The notes under the pieces are model-generated. The model was not told the origin of the DNA. It saw nothing but the letters and a program-made list of their open reading frames with translations, and did not search any database. Below are positions 37,801-45,733 of a DNA stretch of 64,000 nucleotides, in pieces; the first letter of the stretch is position 1; each line of letters starts with the position of its first letter. The DNA is taken from contig WBUH01000007.1 of assembly GCA_008933805.1 (NCBI GenBank), forward strand, positions 124,001 to 188,000, in the 5' to 3' direction. Source of the stretch: Bacteroidota bacterium. GTDB lineage: Bacteria; Bacteroidota; Bacteroidia; UBA8524. The translations under genes and the position numbers were made by a program.

Positions 37801-38505
37801 CAAGCTGGAACTAATGGCTTCTACTGAGCTTCTTCTTAATAACCCCGGACGAGGGGTATTAACGCTGATAGCACCGCCCAAAAAATCTCCGTACTCTGCT
37901 GAAAAGCCACCCAACATTACGGATGCGTTTCCAATGGCTGCAGTTGGGAATCCTGAAAGGTTTGAACCGTTTATCCAAACACCGTTCCATAGAATACGGC
38001 TTGAATTAAAACGAGCTCCGTTCATAGACATTGCCCCGCCATCTTGAGCAAATACACCGGGAGCTGTATTTGCTATGCTTGATAAACTAGACCTTATAGG
38101 AGATGCTATTAATCCATCCCGTCCGCAACCTATACATTTATCATTATCTACAATTTTTTTAACATGAGTTACGACTGTTTCTGTAACTTCTACTAACCCT
38201 ACTGATATTGTAACTTCTGTTACATTATCAGCATCTACTGCCACACCTGCCAAAGTTTTATCTTGTGCCGCATAGTTTACGCGCACGTTGTATTTGCCTG
38301 CATTCAGGGGTTTAAAAGTTGCGATACCTTTTTCGTTGGTGCTTTGGGTCTTAATAACCGCTCCTTCTTGGTACAGGGTTACATAAGCAAACTCCACTAA
38401 TTCCTCTCCATCGGTTACAGTAACCCTTAACTCCCCGGTGGTAGTTTGTGCCTGTAGTGCTACAGGAAGGGCAAAGCAAAGCCATAGGTAAATTATCCTT
38501 CTCAT
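34831..38505 (-). CDS. TonB-dependent receptor with carboxypeptidase-like domain (paralogue 2)
   Basis: A 1224-aa paralogue of the receptor at 30838 with the same domain order: signal peptide (1-20), regulatory-like domain (about 23-105: GELRVTVTDGEELVEFAYVT), plug and barrel ending RIRLGVSLTF. From GGFSAEYGDFLGGAISVNTP onward it tracks paralogue 1 closely, including ADRSPSAVGVWRLKEDKLKE and AQSFVDLYNTAL. The segment before it differs strongly and contains DKCIGCGRDG (Cys124, Cys127), absent in paralogue 1. Probably a tandem duplicate with altered plug specificity or partner. It is separated from paralogue 1 by 264 nt. Confidence 0.87.
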   Translation of the reverse strand: MRRIIYLWLCFALPVALQAQTTTGELRVTVTDGEELVEFAYVTLYQEGAVIKTQSTNEKGIATFKPLNAGKYNVRVNYAAQDKTLAGVAVDADNVTEVTISVGLVEVTETVVTHVKKIVDNDKCIGCGRDGLIASPIRSSLSSIANTAPGVFAQDGGAMSMNGARFNSSRILWNGVWINGSNLSGFPTAAIGNASVMLGGFSAEYGDFLGGAISVNTPRPGLLRRSSVEAISSSLFDKYHNNYAEAFFMGPLIVENKGRDSAKVKLGYLLSGNYQYQADRSPSAVGVWRLKEDKLKELEETPLRSSPKGNGFVPSAEFITQKDLEKISANPNTPSQTTSLLGELNYVPNENIQVLFGAKYDYGNFINYNFANNLFNPGNNSQTINHNLLTYVNFNHILKTKENGWITNAFYNVRLDYQGAWSTTQDPEHGTNLFDYGHIGRFKTYSTPAYELVSHTENQKPDTFEVNGQKYYVKNYYRQTGNRPIDTLVTFDRNETHNPLRANYTSLYYDLLGQENINSLTSIRSSGAGLVNGQNPIGIYSNMWNNVGLGVTGYGKSQSEQVGINATGQISTKNHELRFGMYYEQRFQRAWSADANGLWTLMGQLANNGLVLDTENPQLVLDQNGVFRDTVKYGYRQSASQSTFDKRIRAALIAQGAVDNYGKPITENSFIDINSYNPADFKLSMFSADELLNNGNGYVSYYGYDYLGNKTNGSRSINAFTNDILNRPVGAYMPTYAAAFVQDRIQFKGFTMRVGLRAERFDNNMPVLKDPFLLFDAKTAAEVKTIGGTDVKHPESIGNDYTVYVDDARNPTRITGYRSGNTWYNAQGLQINDPATIAEQSKGSTIQPYLSNATQNRVEANAFTDYKPQVQLLPRLYCEFAVTDVARFFASYDVLAQRPTNNFATIAQYYFLPFNSTDIIGNPDLKPQRSTNYELGFRVKLSVNSALALTAAYREQRNLIQLYKYNYAYPVSYTSFANIDFSTIKSFSAQYIMRKNERIEMDASYTLQFADGTGSSAGSQQALVAVGQPNLRTLFPLSFDVRNNIKFNVSYYTRSGDKYTGLKIKGVKVFENMGVVMNLNAFSGLPYTVNQQPTANAQSGAANRSPIKGTPFGARLPWQLQNDLSIFKTIPTVLGRSKDGSKKMGEFRFTLSVNNFINLKNIRAIHPYTGSAETDGWLSSEQGRKAVESAVNAQSFVDLYNTALQNPGYYTMPRRIRLGVSLTF

Positions 38506-38538
38506 AGGTTGTTTTTTAAAAGTGAATAAAATTTTACC

Positions 38539-38572
38539 TGCACCTACTGGTGCAAAGGGTTTGCCGGCCGGC
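38539..38572. repeat. Hairpin TGCACC-TACT-GGTGCA plus palindrome GCCGGCCGGC
   Basis: Between the dehydrogenase stop and the start of TonB receptor paralogue 2. Stem at 38539-38554; ten-base palindrome at 38563-38572. There is no T-tract on the minus strand, so a terminator is not supported. Possibly a leader structure or operator. Confidence 0.3.
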
Positions 38573-38591
38573 GATTATTTTTGATTTCGGT

Positions 38592-39530
38592 TTAGCCCAG
38601 TTGCTTTATTTTTTCAACTAAGCTTACGGAAATCTTGTAATAGGACTCATGCGTCCAGCCACCTGTGTGACTTGTTATTAAAACGTTAGGGTAGGCCAGC
38701 AGGTTGGAAAGTTGCTGACGTTCGTCGAAAGAATATTCGGGCAGGTTTTCGTTTTCCAATACATCCAGCGCACAACCGCGCAGTTTGCCGCTTTGCAGGG
38801 CTGATAGTACAGCGGGGGTATGCATTATTTTTCCCCTTGATAGGTTAAGTAAGTAAAAACTCTTTTTAAAGCTATTTATATAATCGGAAGTAATAAGGTG
38901 ATGTGTTTCACTGGTAAGTGGTAAATGTACGCTTAAAACGTCCGCACGGGCATAAAGCGCCTCCATGCTGCACTCTTCTACCAACTCGTTGCCGTAATCG
39001 GTTTTGTATTTATCGTAGGCGATTATTTTGCAACCAAACCCTGAAAGCTTTTTTGCGAAGGCACTTCCCGTATGACCATATCCGACAATTCCCACTGTCA
39101 TATAGGATAGCTCAAACCCGCGGTTGCCCTCGCGTTCCCACTCAAAGTTATTTACTTCTAAATATGATTTGTGAATGTTTGCCAATAAGCTCAACAACAT
39201 ACCTACGGCCTGTTCGCCTACGGCATCACAGTTGGCTTCGGGAGTGTTAAAACAAGTGATGCCCGCTTGTTCACAGTATTCTAAATCAATAATTTCAAGA
39301 CCGGACCCTGCCCTACCGATAAATTTAAGTTTGTGCGCTTCTTGCAGAACCTCACGGTCGATTTTTGTTTTTGAGCGTACCACCAGCCCTTCGTAATTAC
39401 CTATGCAGTTGATAATTTCAGCCCGTGATATATAAGGGAGATAATCAATCGCGTATCCCAACGCAGGCAAATGCTCGTTGAGGTAAGGATGTACATCGTC
39501 AATTATTAATACCGTGCCTTTAGGTTGCAT
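38592..39530 (-). CDS. D-isomer-specific 2-hydroxyacid dehydrogenase (SerA-like, no ACT domain)
   Basis: A 312-aa NAD-dependent dehydrogenase. NAD-binding GIVGYGHTGSAFAKKL, then the catalytic triad: Arg in LLNLSRGKIMHT, Glu in ALDVLENENLP, His in VLITSHTGGWT. The substrate domain shows FIGRAGSGLEIID and FNTPEANCDAVGEQAVG, close to the phosphoglycerate dehydrogenase signature. The length fits a short SerA-type enzyme without the regulatory ACT domain. It could be phosphoglycerate dehydrogenase (serine synthesis) or a related 2-ketoacid reductase. It sits 3 nt behind murI and is probably co-transcribed. Confidence 0.85.
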   Translation of the reverse strand: MQPKGTVLIIDDVHPYLNEHLPALGYAIDYLPYISRAEIINCIGNYEGLVVRSKTKIDREVLQEAHKLKFIGRAGSGLEIIDLEYCEQAGITCFNTPEANCDAVGEQAVGMLLSLLANIHKSYLEVNNFEWEREGNRGFELSYMTVGIVGYGHTGSAFAKKLSGFGCKIIAYDKYKTDYGNELVEECSMEALYARADVLSVHLPLTSETHHLITSDYINSFKKSFYLLNLSRGKIMHTPAVLSALQSGKLRGCALDVLENENLPEYSFDERQQLSNLLAYPNVLITSHTGGWTHESYYKISVSLVEKIKQLG

Positions 39531-39533
39531 GGG

Positions 39534-40364
39534 TTATTGCCAAAGCGGGTAATACTCAAGTTTTATTTTTTCTTCGAAGAAAATACGGGCAGTACTCTCA
39601 AATGCAGTAGTGTAGTCAGACACGAAGAATTTATATTCTGCAGGTCCTTCGGGGTTAAGGAGTTTTTTATCGTCCAACACCTTTTTTACTTGCTGGGCCA
39701 CCACACTAGCCGAATCTATAATAGGTACTTGCTTCTTTTGCTTTTGGTAGTATTTCTCTATCTGAGCCTGTATCAGCGGATAGTGGGTGCAGCCCAATAC
39801 CAACGCATCAATACCTGCAAGGGGTTTCTTTTCCAGATAACTATTGATAATTGTTTGGCTGATGTTGTTGTTAAAGTAGCCTTCTTCTATCATGGGGGCC
39901 AGCAACGGGGTGGCTAACTCTGCGGTAGCCAATGTTGGGGCTGTTTTTTTAATCTTTTTTGAATAGGCTCTGGTGCTTACCGTGCGTTTAGTAGCAATAA
40001 TGCCCACTTTACCCTGCTTTACATTTTGTGACACGTGTGACGCCACAGGGTCGATAACATTTATGAGCAGGCTTTTATCAGCAAACATAGGCAGTAACGC
40101 CTGATACCCCGTAGCGGAAGCGGTGTTACAAGCTATCACCACCATCTTACAGTTATGTGATAACAAGAACGACGCTATTTTACGCGAATAATGCTTTATT
40201 GATTCTGCCGACTTATCACCGTAAGGTAAGTGTGCGGTGTCACCAAAATAAATAAAGCTTTCGTTGGGCATTAGCTTGGCAATGGCTCTTGCCACTGTTA
40301 ATCCTCCAATACCTGAATCGAATATTCCTATGGGTTGTTTTTTTGCTTCCACAATTTTTGGCAT
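39534..40364 (-). CDS. murI: Glutamate racemase
   Basis: Supplies D-glutamate for peptidoglycan. Catalytic cysteines are in VIACNTASATGYQALL and LVLGCTHYPLI; the N-terminal Asp is in IGIFDSGIGGLTVARAI; FGDTAHLPYGDKS is also typical. 276 aa from ATG 40364; the TTG at 40379 touches the terminator hairpin upstream and is unlikely. It follows the bamA-skp genes after that terminator and precedes the dehydrogenase by 3 nt. Confidence 0.95.
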   Translation of the reverse strand: MPKIVEAKKQPIGIFDSGIGGLTVARAIAKLMPNESFIYFGDTAHLPYGDKSAESIKHYSRKIASFLLSHNCKMVVIACNTASATGYQALLPMFADKSLLINVIDPVASHVSQNVKQGKVGIIATKRTVSTRAYSKKIKKTAPTLATAELATPLLAPMIEEGYFNNNISQTIINSYLEKKPLAGIDALVLGCTHYPLIQAQIEKYYQKQKKQVPIIDSASVVAQQVKKVLDDKKLLNPEGPAEYKFFVSDYTTAFESTARIFFEEKIKLEYYPLWQ

Positions 40365-40379
40365 ATCGAATATATGCAA

Positions 40380-40405
40380 AAAAGTCCCTCAAATGAGGGA
40401 CTTTT
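40380..40405 (-). terminator. Intrinsic terminator between the second skp gene and murI
   Basis: AAAAGTCCCTC, loop AAAT, GAGGGACTTTT. Symmetric A/T tracts allow termination on either strand. On the minus strand it ends the bamA-skp transcript. Confidence 0.75.
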
Positions 40406-40433
40406 CCGTTATGTTTTCTATTATTTACTGAAC

Positions 40434-40961
40434 TTATTTAATGCCCAATTTCTTTTTCACATCGTTCATCAGGTTGTCTGATGGTTGTGAGTAAAGAATA
40501 CCGCCTGCGCTAGCATCTAACACATAGGTATAGCCCTTTTCTTTAGCAACTTCTTCGATGGCTTTACGTACTTTGGCAATAATGGGTTCGTAAACGGTTT
40601 GCCTTTTTGTCGCTACAGCGTCTTTAGCCGTTTGATCTAGCTGGTTTAACTTTTGAGTCCCTTCTTGATAATCTGCAACATCAAGTTTAAAAAAATCATC
40701 ATTGGGTTCTTGACCATTATTATTATTTACGGCCTTCATGATTTTTTCATAAAGAACTTTTAATTCTGACTCTTTTTTTGAAAGCATATTCTCCCATTTT
40801 TTTACCTCAACTTGTATTGCGGAGTCTGCTTTTGCTGATTCGGGCATAAGTAACACCAATGAATCTGCATGAATGTGAGCTATTTTAGATTGTGCATTTG
40901 CCGTGATTGCGCAAATCATCAAACCAAATACTAAGGCAAGGGTTTTAATACTGTTCTTCAT
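40434..40961 (-). CDS. OmpH/Skp-family periplasmic chaperone (copy 2)
   Basis: A 175-aa protein with a signal peptide (ALVFGLMICAITANAQS). The Skp layout follows: a short strand IAHIHADSLVLLMPE, a long charged coiled-coil region (about 45-130) and the C-terminal GYTYVLDASAGGILYSQPS, which matches the FDFIFD/YVLD-type end of Bacteroidota OmpH proteins. It holds unfolded outer-membrane proteins for BamA. Second of two tandem copies, 63 nt behind the first; the copies are only moderately similar. Confidence 0.9.
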   Translation of the reverse strand: MKNSIKTLALVFGLMICAITANAQSKIAHIHADSLVLLMPESAKADSAIQVEVKKWENMLSKKESELKVLYEKIMKAVNNNNGQEPNDDFFKLDVADYQEGTQKLNQLDQTAKDAVATKRQTVYEPIIAKVRKAIEEVAKEKGYTYVLDASAGGILYSQPSDNLMNDVKKKLGIK

Positions 40962-41024
40962 CGTAGCTATATTTTGTGTCGTTTTTGTTCTATACAGTTT
41001 AAGGCCGCAAGGTAAACACTTTTT

Positions 41025-41570
41025 TTATTCTTCTTCGGGTGTTTCACCTTGTCCCTCTCCTCCGGGGCTTATGCCAAGGGCTTCCAGCACTTCGTCGCTG
41101 CGGTCGTATTTGGGATTTGTGTACAACATGGTTACCCCACCCGATTTATCAAAAATAAAATCCAAGGCGTTGTCTTTGGCAACTTTTTGTATTGCTTCAA
41201 ATACTTTGTCTTGAATGGGTTTCACCAATTCTTGGCGTTTGGTAAACAACTCTCCGTTAACTCCAAACTTTGACACCTGATACTCGCGCAACTCTTTGTT
41301 TTTAGCAGTTATTTCGTCGGTGCGTTGTTTTATAACATCATCCGTTAGCACTAAACGCTCTGCTAAAAGGTTTTTCTCAAGTTTGGCTATCTCTTCTTTT
41401 TTCTTTTCAATCTCTTTTTCCCATTGCTCCGAAAGAAAATCAAGCTGTTTTTGTGCTGATTTGTATTCGGGCATTTGGTTAAGTATGTATTCACTATCTA
41501 CATAAGCAAACCTTTGGCCAAAAACCGGCAAGGCTATTAAAAATGCTATAACTGATATTATCTGCTTCAT
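41025..41570 (-). CDS. OmpH/Skp-family periplasmic chaperone (copy 1)
   Basis: A 181-aa protein with a short signal peptide (SVIAFLIALPVFGQ). FAYVDSEYILNQMPEYKSAQ is the classic OmpH opening, followed by a K/E-rich coiled coil (about 45-110). The C-terminal ALDFIFDKSGGVTMLYTNP is typical, ending with an acidic GGEGQGETPEEE tail. Located 14 nt behind bamA, consistent with co-expression of barrel insertase and chaperone. Confidence 0.92.
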   Translation of the reverse strand: MKQIISVIAFLIALPVFGQRFAYVDSEYILNQMPEYKSAQKQLDFLSEQWEKEIEKKKEEIAKLEKNLLAERLVLTDDVIKQRTDEITAKNKELREYQVSKFGVNGELFTKRQELVKPIQDKVFEAIQKVAKDNALDFIFDKSGGVTMLYTNPKYDRSDEVLEALGISPGGEGQGETPEEE

Positions 41571-41584
41571 ATCTTTTATAAAAA

Positions 41585-44089
41585 TTATAATTGCTGACCT
41601 ATGAAAAAGTGTACTTGTCCTTTGTTTGAACCGGGTGTATATGGGTTGTTATCAAACCCGTAACCCCAATCTATACCTAACAGGCCGAACATGGGCAGAA
41701 ATATACGTACACCAACGCCGCCTGAACGTAAAAGGTTGTAAGGGTTGTAATCTTTGAATCGCGACCAGCTGTTACCTGCTTCTAAGAAACTGTGTACATA
41801 CACGGTGGCTTGCGGGTTTGGAGAAACGCGGTAACGAAGCTCCATCGTAAATTTATTGTAGATAGTTGCACCCACATAGTTGCCTGAACTACCATCTTCA
41901 TTTACTGCCCTTGGGGTAATTGAGTTATCCCTGTAACCACGCATCGAAATCAATTCACGACCGTCAAGGTTAAAGCCTATCAAACCGGCACCACCCACGT
42001 AAAAACGTTCGAAGGGTGAGTTACCTATATCGCGGTTATAAAAGCCCATAAATCCGGTGCGCACCATTGAAGCTAATACAAGATTTTTAGCCAGTTTAGT
42101 GTAGTGCATTGCATCAAACTTCCACTTATGGTATTCAATCCATTTAAACTTCTCTTGGGTAGTAGCTGTTTTATAATCAACGCCTGAGAATTTTGAGAAT
42201 GGCGGCGTTAACTGTGTTGAGAAGTTGAACTGCGAACCTGCCTGTGGGAATATATAATCATCGGTTGAGTTACGCGACAACAGGAAACGGAAGTTAATGT
42301 TGTTTGAACGTCCGTCGTCAAACTCAAAAATACCGGTGGTATAGTTGCTAAGGTTATAATGCTGGTAGTTTATAGAATAGTTTACAGTGAACCAATCATC
42401 AGGCCAACGCAAACGTTTGCCTAATCCTAAGCTTAAACCTGATATTTTAAGTTTTGAAGGCGTGCCTGAGCTGTTGAATTGCTGAATAGAGTGGTATGCA
42501 CTAAACGAAAGTGAATTGGGGCGTTTGCCGCCAAACCAAGGCTCTGTAAACGAGAAGTTATACGACTGGTAGTAAGTACCGTTTGATTGTGCACGAATGC
42601 TCAAACGTTGTCCATCACCTGATGGGTATGGATCCCAACCACCTTTTTTGAACATTTTTTTAGTGGCAAAGTTTGATAAGGTAAGCCCTAAGGTACCTAC
42701 CACAAACCCTTGACCGAAACCACCTGAAAGTTCAATCTGGTCGCTTGATTTTTCTTCTACCTTATACTCAATATCAACAGTACCGGAAGCAACATTAGGC
42801 TTTGGCTGTACGTCCATTTTTTCTGGGTCGAAATAGCCCAATGCTACCAACTCACGAATAGAACGCTGTATATCGGTACGGCTGAATTTCTGGCCGGGTC
42901 TTGTACGTATCTCACGCAAGATAACGTGGTCGCTGGTCTTGCTATTACCCGTAACTGTTACCGAACTGATAGTAGCCTGCGGACCTTCCTGAATACGGAT
43001 TTCAAGGTCAATAGAGTCGTTTTCAACTTTTACTTCAACAGGTACTACTGAGAAGAATAAGTATCCGTCGTCCATATACAACGCTGATATATCATACCCT
43101 CTTGGGTTCATAAACAGCTTGCTTTCAAGGGCTGATTGGTCGTACACATCTCCCCTTTTGATATCAAGCATTTTGCCCAAGGTATCGCTGGTGAATTTGG
43201 TATTACCCGCCCATGAAATATTACGGAAGTAGTATTTGCGCCCTTCGCTAAGGGTTAATTGAATGTTGATGGTTTTATCGTTGTGCTGATAGATGGTATC
43301 GCTAAGCAAAACAGCATCACGATAGCCCAAAGTGTTGTAATAACTTACAATACCTAATTTCTCTTCGTTATACGTATCTTCTATAAACTTAGACTTTTTG
43401 AATATACGCCACCATGCTTTGCGTTTAGTGTCACTAAACAGCCTGCGCAATTTTGATGATTTTACGTTATTGTTTCCAACAAAAACAATGTCGTTAATTT
43501 TTATCCTATCGCCGCGGTAAACGGTTAGTTGCAAATCAACAAAGTTTTTGCGGATGGGGCTGGGTACTTCAGTAATCTCTACTCTTGCGTTAAAATACCC
43601 TTTCTCTCTAAAGTGCTTTAATACTTCGCTGCGGGTACGCTGTATTACGTTTTCGGTAACAATTTGGCCGCTTTGAATGCTCAAATCTTCACGAAGGTTT
43701 TTGGCATGGCGCTTTTTTAGCCTGCGTATTTTTATCTCGCTTAAACGGGGTCTTTCTTCCAAATAAAAATCAATGAATACTTTGTTTTCTTCCATCTTTC
43801 TAAGACGGACTTGTATGTTCACAAAGAATTTTTGTTTCCAAAGGTTTTCGATGGCTTTTGTAAGCTCATCACCGGGCAATGATATGGTTTGCCCTTCGTA
43901 CAACCCTGTTAATACTGATAAGATACGTTCATCCAAAAACTGAACGCCTATAATGCCTATACCACCTACCACAACTTTTTGCGGACGCTGGTAATCCATT
44001 GTATAGTATTCTTCAGTTTGTGTAGTATCGCCTTGTGCCCGCAGTAGTGCAGGCAATAATAACAGTAGTACTATCCTTAAATATCTCAT
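41585..44089 (-). CDS. bamA: Outer-membrane protein assembly factor BamA
   Basis: Omp85-family insertase of 834 aa. Signal peptide (1-18), five POTRA repeats over about 35-460 (for example VEITEVPSPIRKNFVDLQLTV and VTVTGNSKTSDHVILREI with RTRPGQ), then a 16-strand barrel. The barrel shows SFTEPWFGGKRPNSLSF and the lid-loop-type segment ISMRGYRDNSI. It ends FFIGQQL, a C-terminal Leu rather than Phe. It overlaps uppS by 4 nt (ATGA) and precedes the two Skp genes. Confidence 0.94.
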   Translation of the reverse strand: MRYLRIVLLLLLPALLRAQGDTTQTEEYYTMDYQRPQKVVVGGIGIIGVQFLDERILSVLTGLYEGQTISLPGDELTKAIENLWKQKFFVNIQVRLRKMEENKVFIDFYLEERPRLSEIKIRRLKKRHAKNLREDLSIQSGQIVTENVIQRTRSEVLKHFREKGYFNARVEITEVPSPIRKNFVDLQLTVYRGDRIKINDIVFVGNNNVKSSKLRRLFSDTKRKAWWRIFKKSKFIEDTYNEEKLGIVSYYNTLGYRDAVLLSDTIYQHNDKTINIQLTLSEGRKYYFRNISWAGNTKFTSDTLGKMLDIKRGDVYDQSALESKLFMNPRGYDISALYMDDGYLFFSVVPVEVKVENDSIDLEIRIQEGPQATISSVTVTGNSKTSDHVILREIRTRPGQKFSRTDIQRSIRELVALGYFDPEKMDVQPKPNVASGTVDIEYKVEEKSSDQIELSGGFGQGFVVGTLGLTLSNFATKKMFKKGGWDPYPSGDGQRLSIRAQSNGTYYQSYNFSFTEPWFGGKRPNSLSFSAYHSIQQFNSSGTPSKLKISGLSLGLGKRLRWPDDWFTVNYSINYQHYNLSNYTTGIFEFDDGRSNNINFRFLLSRNSTDDYIFPQAGSQFNFSTQLTPPFSKFSGVDYKTATTQEKFKWIEYHKWKFDAMHYTKLAKNLVLASMVRTGFMGFYNRDIGNSPFERFYVGGAGLIGFNLDGRELISMRGYRDNSITPRAVNEDGSSGNYVGATIYNKFTMELRYRVSPNPQATVYVHSFLEAGNSWSRFKDYNPYNLLRSGGVGVRIFLPMFGLLGIDWGYGFDNNPYTPGSNKGQVHFFIGQQL

Positions 44090-44832
44090 CCTGCTTTTAA
44101 CTGGTCGCCTGTTTTTCCAAACCTGCGTTCACGTTTTTGATAATCTATAATTGCTTCGTAAAGGTCTTCTTTCCTAAAATCAGGCCACAATACAGGGGTG
44201 AAATACAACTCTGAATAGGCAATTTCCCATAATAAGAAGTTGCTAATCCTTTGTTCACCGCTGGTACGTATCAATAATTCAGGATGGGGTATCCCACGTG
44301 TTGAAAGGTAGTTATCAATCAACTCGTCGTTTATATCGTTTACATCAATTTTACCGGCCTTTACATCGGCGGCAATATTGCGTATACTGTTTGTTAAATC
44401 CCATTTGGCACTGTAGCTAAGAGCCAACACCAGTTGCATACGGGTATTGCCTTTAGTTTCTTCAATAGCCGAGTTTAATTTTGTTAAACAGCTTTTTGGT
44501 AAAGACTGTAAATCTCCGATGGCTGTTAGTCGTATGCTGTTTTTTTGCAGCGTAGGGATTTCTTTTTCAATAGTATCCACCAACAGGTTCATCAAGGCAT
44601 CCACTTCTTCTTTGGGTCGGCTCCAATTTTCGGTAGAAAACGCATATAGGGTAAGGTGTTTCACGCCCAACTCTGCACAAGCCTCAGTTGTTTCCCTTAC
44701 AGAAATCACACCGTTGCGGTGACCAAATATTCTGAATTTGCCTTTTCCTTTTGCCCAACGTCCGTTACCATCCATAATGATGGCAATGTGCGAAGGCAGC
44801 TTATCTTTATTTATTTCATGGGCCGAACTCAT
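44086..44832 (-). CDS. uppS: Isoprenyl transferase (undecaprenyl diphosphate synthase)
   Basis: Makes the C55 lipid carrier for peptidoglycan and surface glycans. Catalytic Asp is in IAIIMDGNGRWAKGKGK, followed by FGHRNG; further motifs are LTLYAFSTENWSRPKEEV and the C-terminal DLLIRTSGEQRISNFLLW-type region (quoted in part). ATG 44832 yields 248 aa, the normal length, and lies downstream of a perfect -7 box. Upstream in-frame starts (44877, 44952) would overlap the promoter and the DUF6089 gene, so they are rejected. Confidence 0.95.
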   Translation of the reverse strand: MSSAHEINKDKLPSHIAIIMDGNGRWAKGKGKFRIFGHRNGVISVRETTEACAELGVKHLTLYAFSTENWSRPKEEVDALMNLLVDTIEKEIPTLQKNSIRLTAIGDLQSLPKSCLTKLNSAIEETKGNTRMQLVLALSYSAKWDLTNSIRNIAADVKAGKIDVNDINDELIDNYLSTRGIPHPELLIRTSGEQRISNFLLWEIAYSELYFTPVLWPDFRKEDLYEAIIDYQKRERRFGKTGDQLKAG

Positions 44833-44861
44833 GGGGTTATGCGCATTTTTTTCGAGGGTTG

Positions 44862-44869
44862 CAAAGTTA
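44862..44869 (-). promoter_or_regulatory. -7 promoter box TAACTTTG of uppS, containing the upstream stop codon
   Basis: Perfect TAnnTTTG 29 nt before ATG 44832. Its first three bases, TAA (44869-44867), are also the stop codon of the preceding DUF6089 gene. It probably drives uppS-bamA-skp. Confidence 0.6.
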
Positions 44870-45733
44870 ATCAACATTATGAAATCTCCTCGTTTTTGGC
44901 GGAAATGCGCAATAAATGGGCTCAATACGGTATGTAAGGGTGATTCCGGCAAATACGTACCAATCTTTTAGATGCGGGTCGCCGCGCATATCATTTTTGG
45001 CACTGCGCATCTCCCCTGCTCCTGCATTAACGCTAGAAGGGTCTGACAAGGCCACTGAGGCTGCTCCGTTGGCTTTGCGTAACTCAACTAAATCAGGGTA
45101 GTTACCGCTTACATCGTCTAAATAATCAGTGTATGTTTTGCGATAGCCTACTTCAAATCCTAAAATCCATTTTGGGGAAAACTTGAACTTATAACCCGCC
45201 CCAATGGGTATTGATACACTTACACGCGAGTATTTGCCTTTACCACCTTCAAGGTTTTGACCTTCGGTAGCAAGGGGTTGTAATGATACCCAAGTATTAT
45301 CAAATTTAGCTTTGGGGTTAAAGTAAAACGCGTTTATGCCTGTAAATACGTAAAAAGATGATTTTTTATTCTGTGGGTGACTTAACCCAAATGGGCGAAA
45401 GTGGAACTCAATAATATTAGTTAGTTCCCAAATATTTGATTTAAAGGTAAGTCCTCTTAGTTCAGTTGCAGGTTGTAACGAGTCAGCTCCTGAAATTTGT
45501 CCAAAAGCGGCTCCAAACCTGTATGAAAAATGGCGTGATATGTTGTAGCGCCCCCAAAGGTTGATACCTATGTGAGTTTTGCTTAAAGTGGGTTCTTTTG
45601 AAATATCGCCTAAGTAATTGGTGCCGCCTAAAAGGCCGCCAATCTCCCAACGCTGCGCTAAGGCATTGTTGCTGCTTATTATAAATATTGTTACTATTAG
45701 TAGCGGGGCGACTCTTTTTAAAACTGATAACAC
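44867..45733 (-). CDS. PorG-like DUF6089 barrel, cluster copy 3
   Basis: A 288-aa outer-membrane barrel. Signal peptide (IVTIFIISSNNALAQ), WEIGGLLGGTNYLGDI, YVFTGINAFYFNPKA, PIGAGYKFKFSPKW and the family signature TYTDYLDDVSGNYPD. The other copies end at a C-x-F terminus (CYQF, CRF, CYAF); here CAF is followed by 11 extra residues (PPKTRRFHNVD), as if the original stop was lost. The start is GTG 45733, inside the last codons of the preceding copy (16-nt overlap), so translation is coupled. Confidence 0.85.
   Translation of the reverse strand: MLSVLKRVAPLLIVTIFIISSNNALAQRWEIGGLLGGTNYLGDISKEPTLSKTHIGINLWGRYNISRHFSYRFGAAFGQISGADSLQPATELRGLTFKSNIWELTNIIEFHFRPFGLSHPQNKKSSFYVFTGINAFYFNPKAKFDNTWVSLQPLATEGQNLEGGKGKYSRVSVSIPIGAGYKFKFSPKWILGFEVGYRKTYTDYLDDVSGNYPDLVELRKANGAASVALSDPSSVNAGAGEMRSAKNDMRGDPHLKDWYVFAGITLTYRIEPIYCAFPPKTRRFHNVD

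Noticed and set aside
38125-38136. CIGCG in TonB receptor paralogue 2 as a ferredoxin-type 4Fe-4S site
   Set aside because: The third and fourth cysteines of the CxxCxxCxxxC pattern are missing and the protein is exported, so an iron-sulfur cluster is unlikely.
30838-38505. The two TonB receptors as a SusC/SusD utilisation locus
   Set aside because: No SusD-like lipoprotein or glycoside hydrolase is present nearby; the downstream genes are a secreted protein and a PorV/PorQ-like barrel.
38563-38572. Palindrome GCCGGCCGGC as a terminator
   Set aside because: It has no loop and no T-run; it may be chance in a short GC-rich patch.
44833-44952. N-terminal extension of uppS
   Set aside because: It would overlap the DUF6089 gene and the -7 box; ATG 44832 gives the standard 248 residues.
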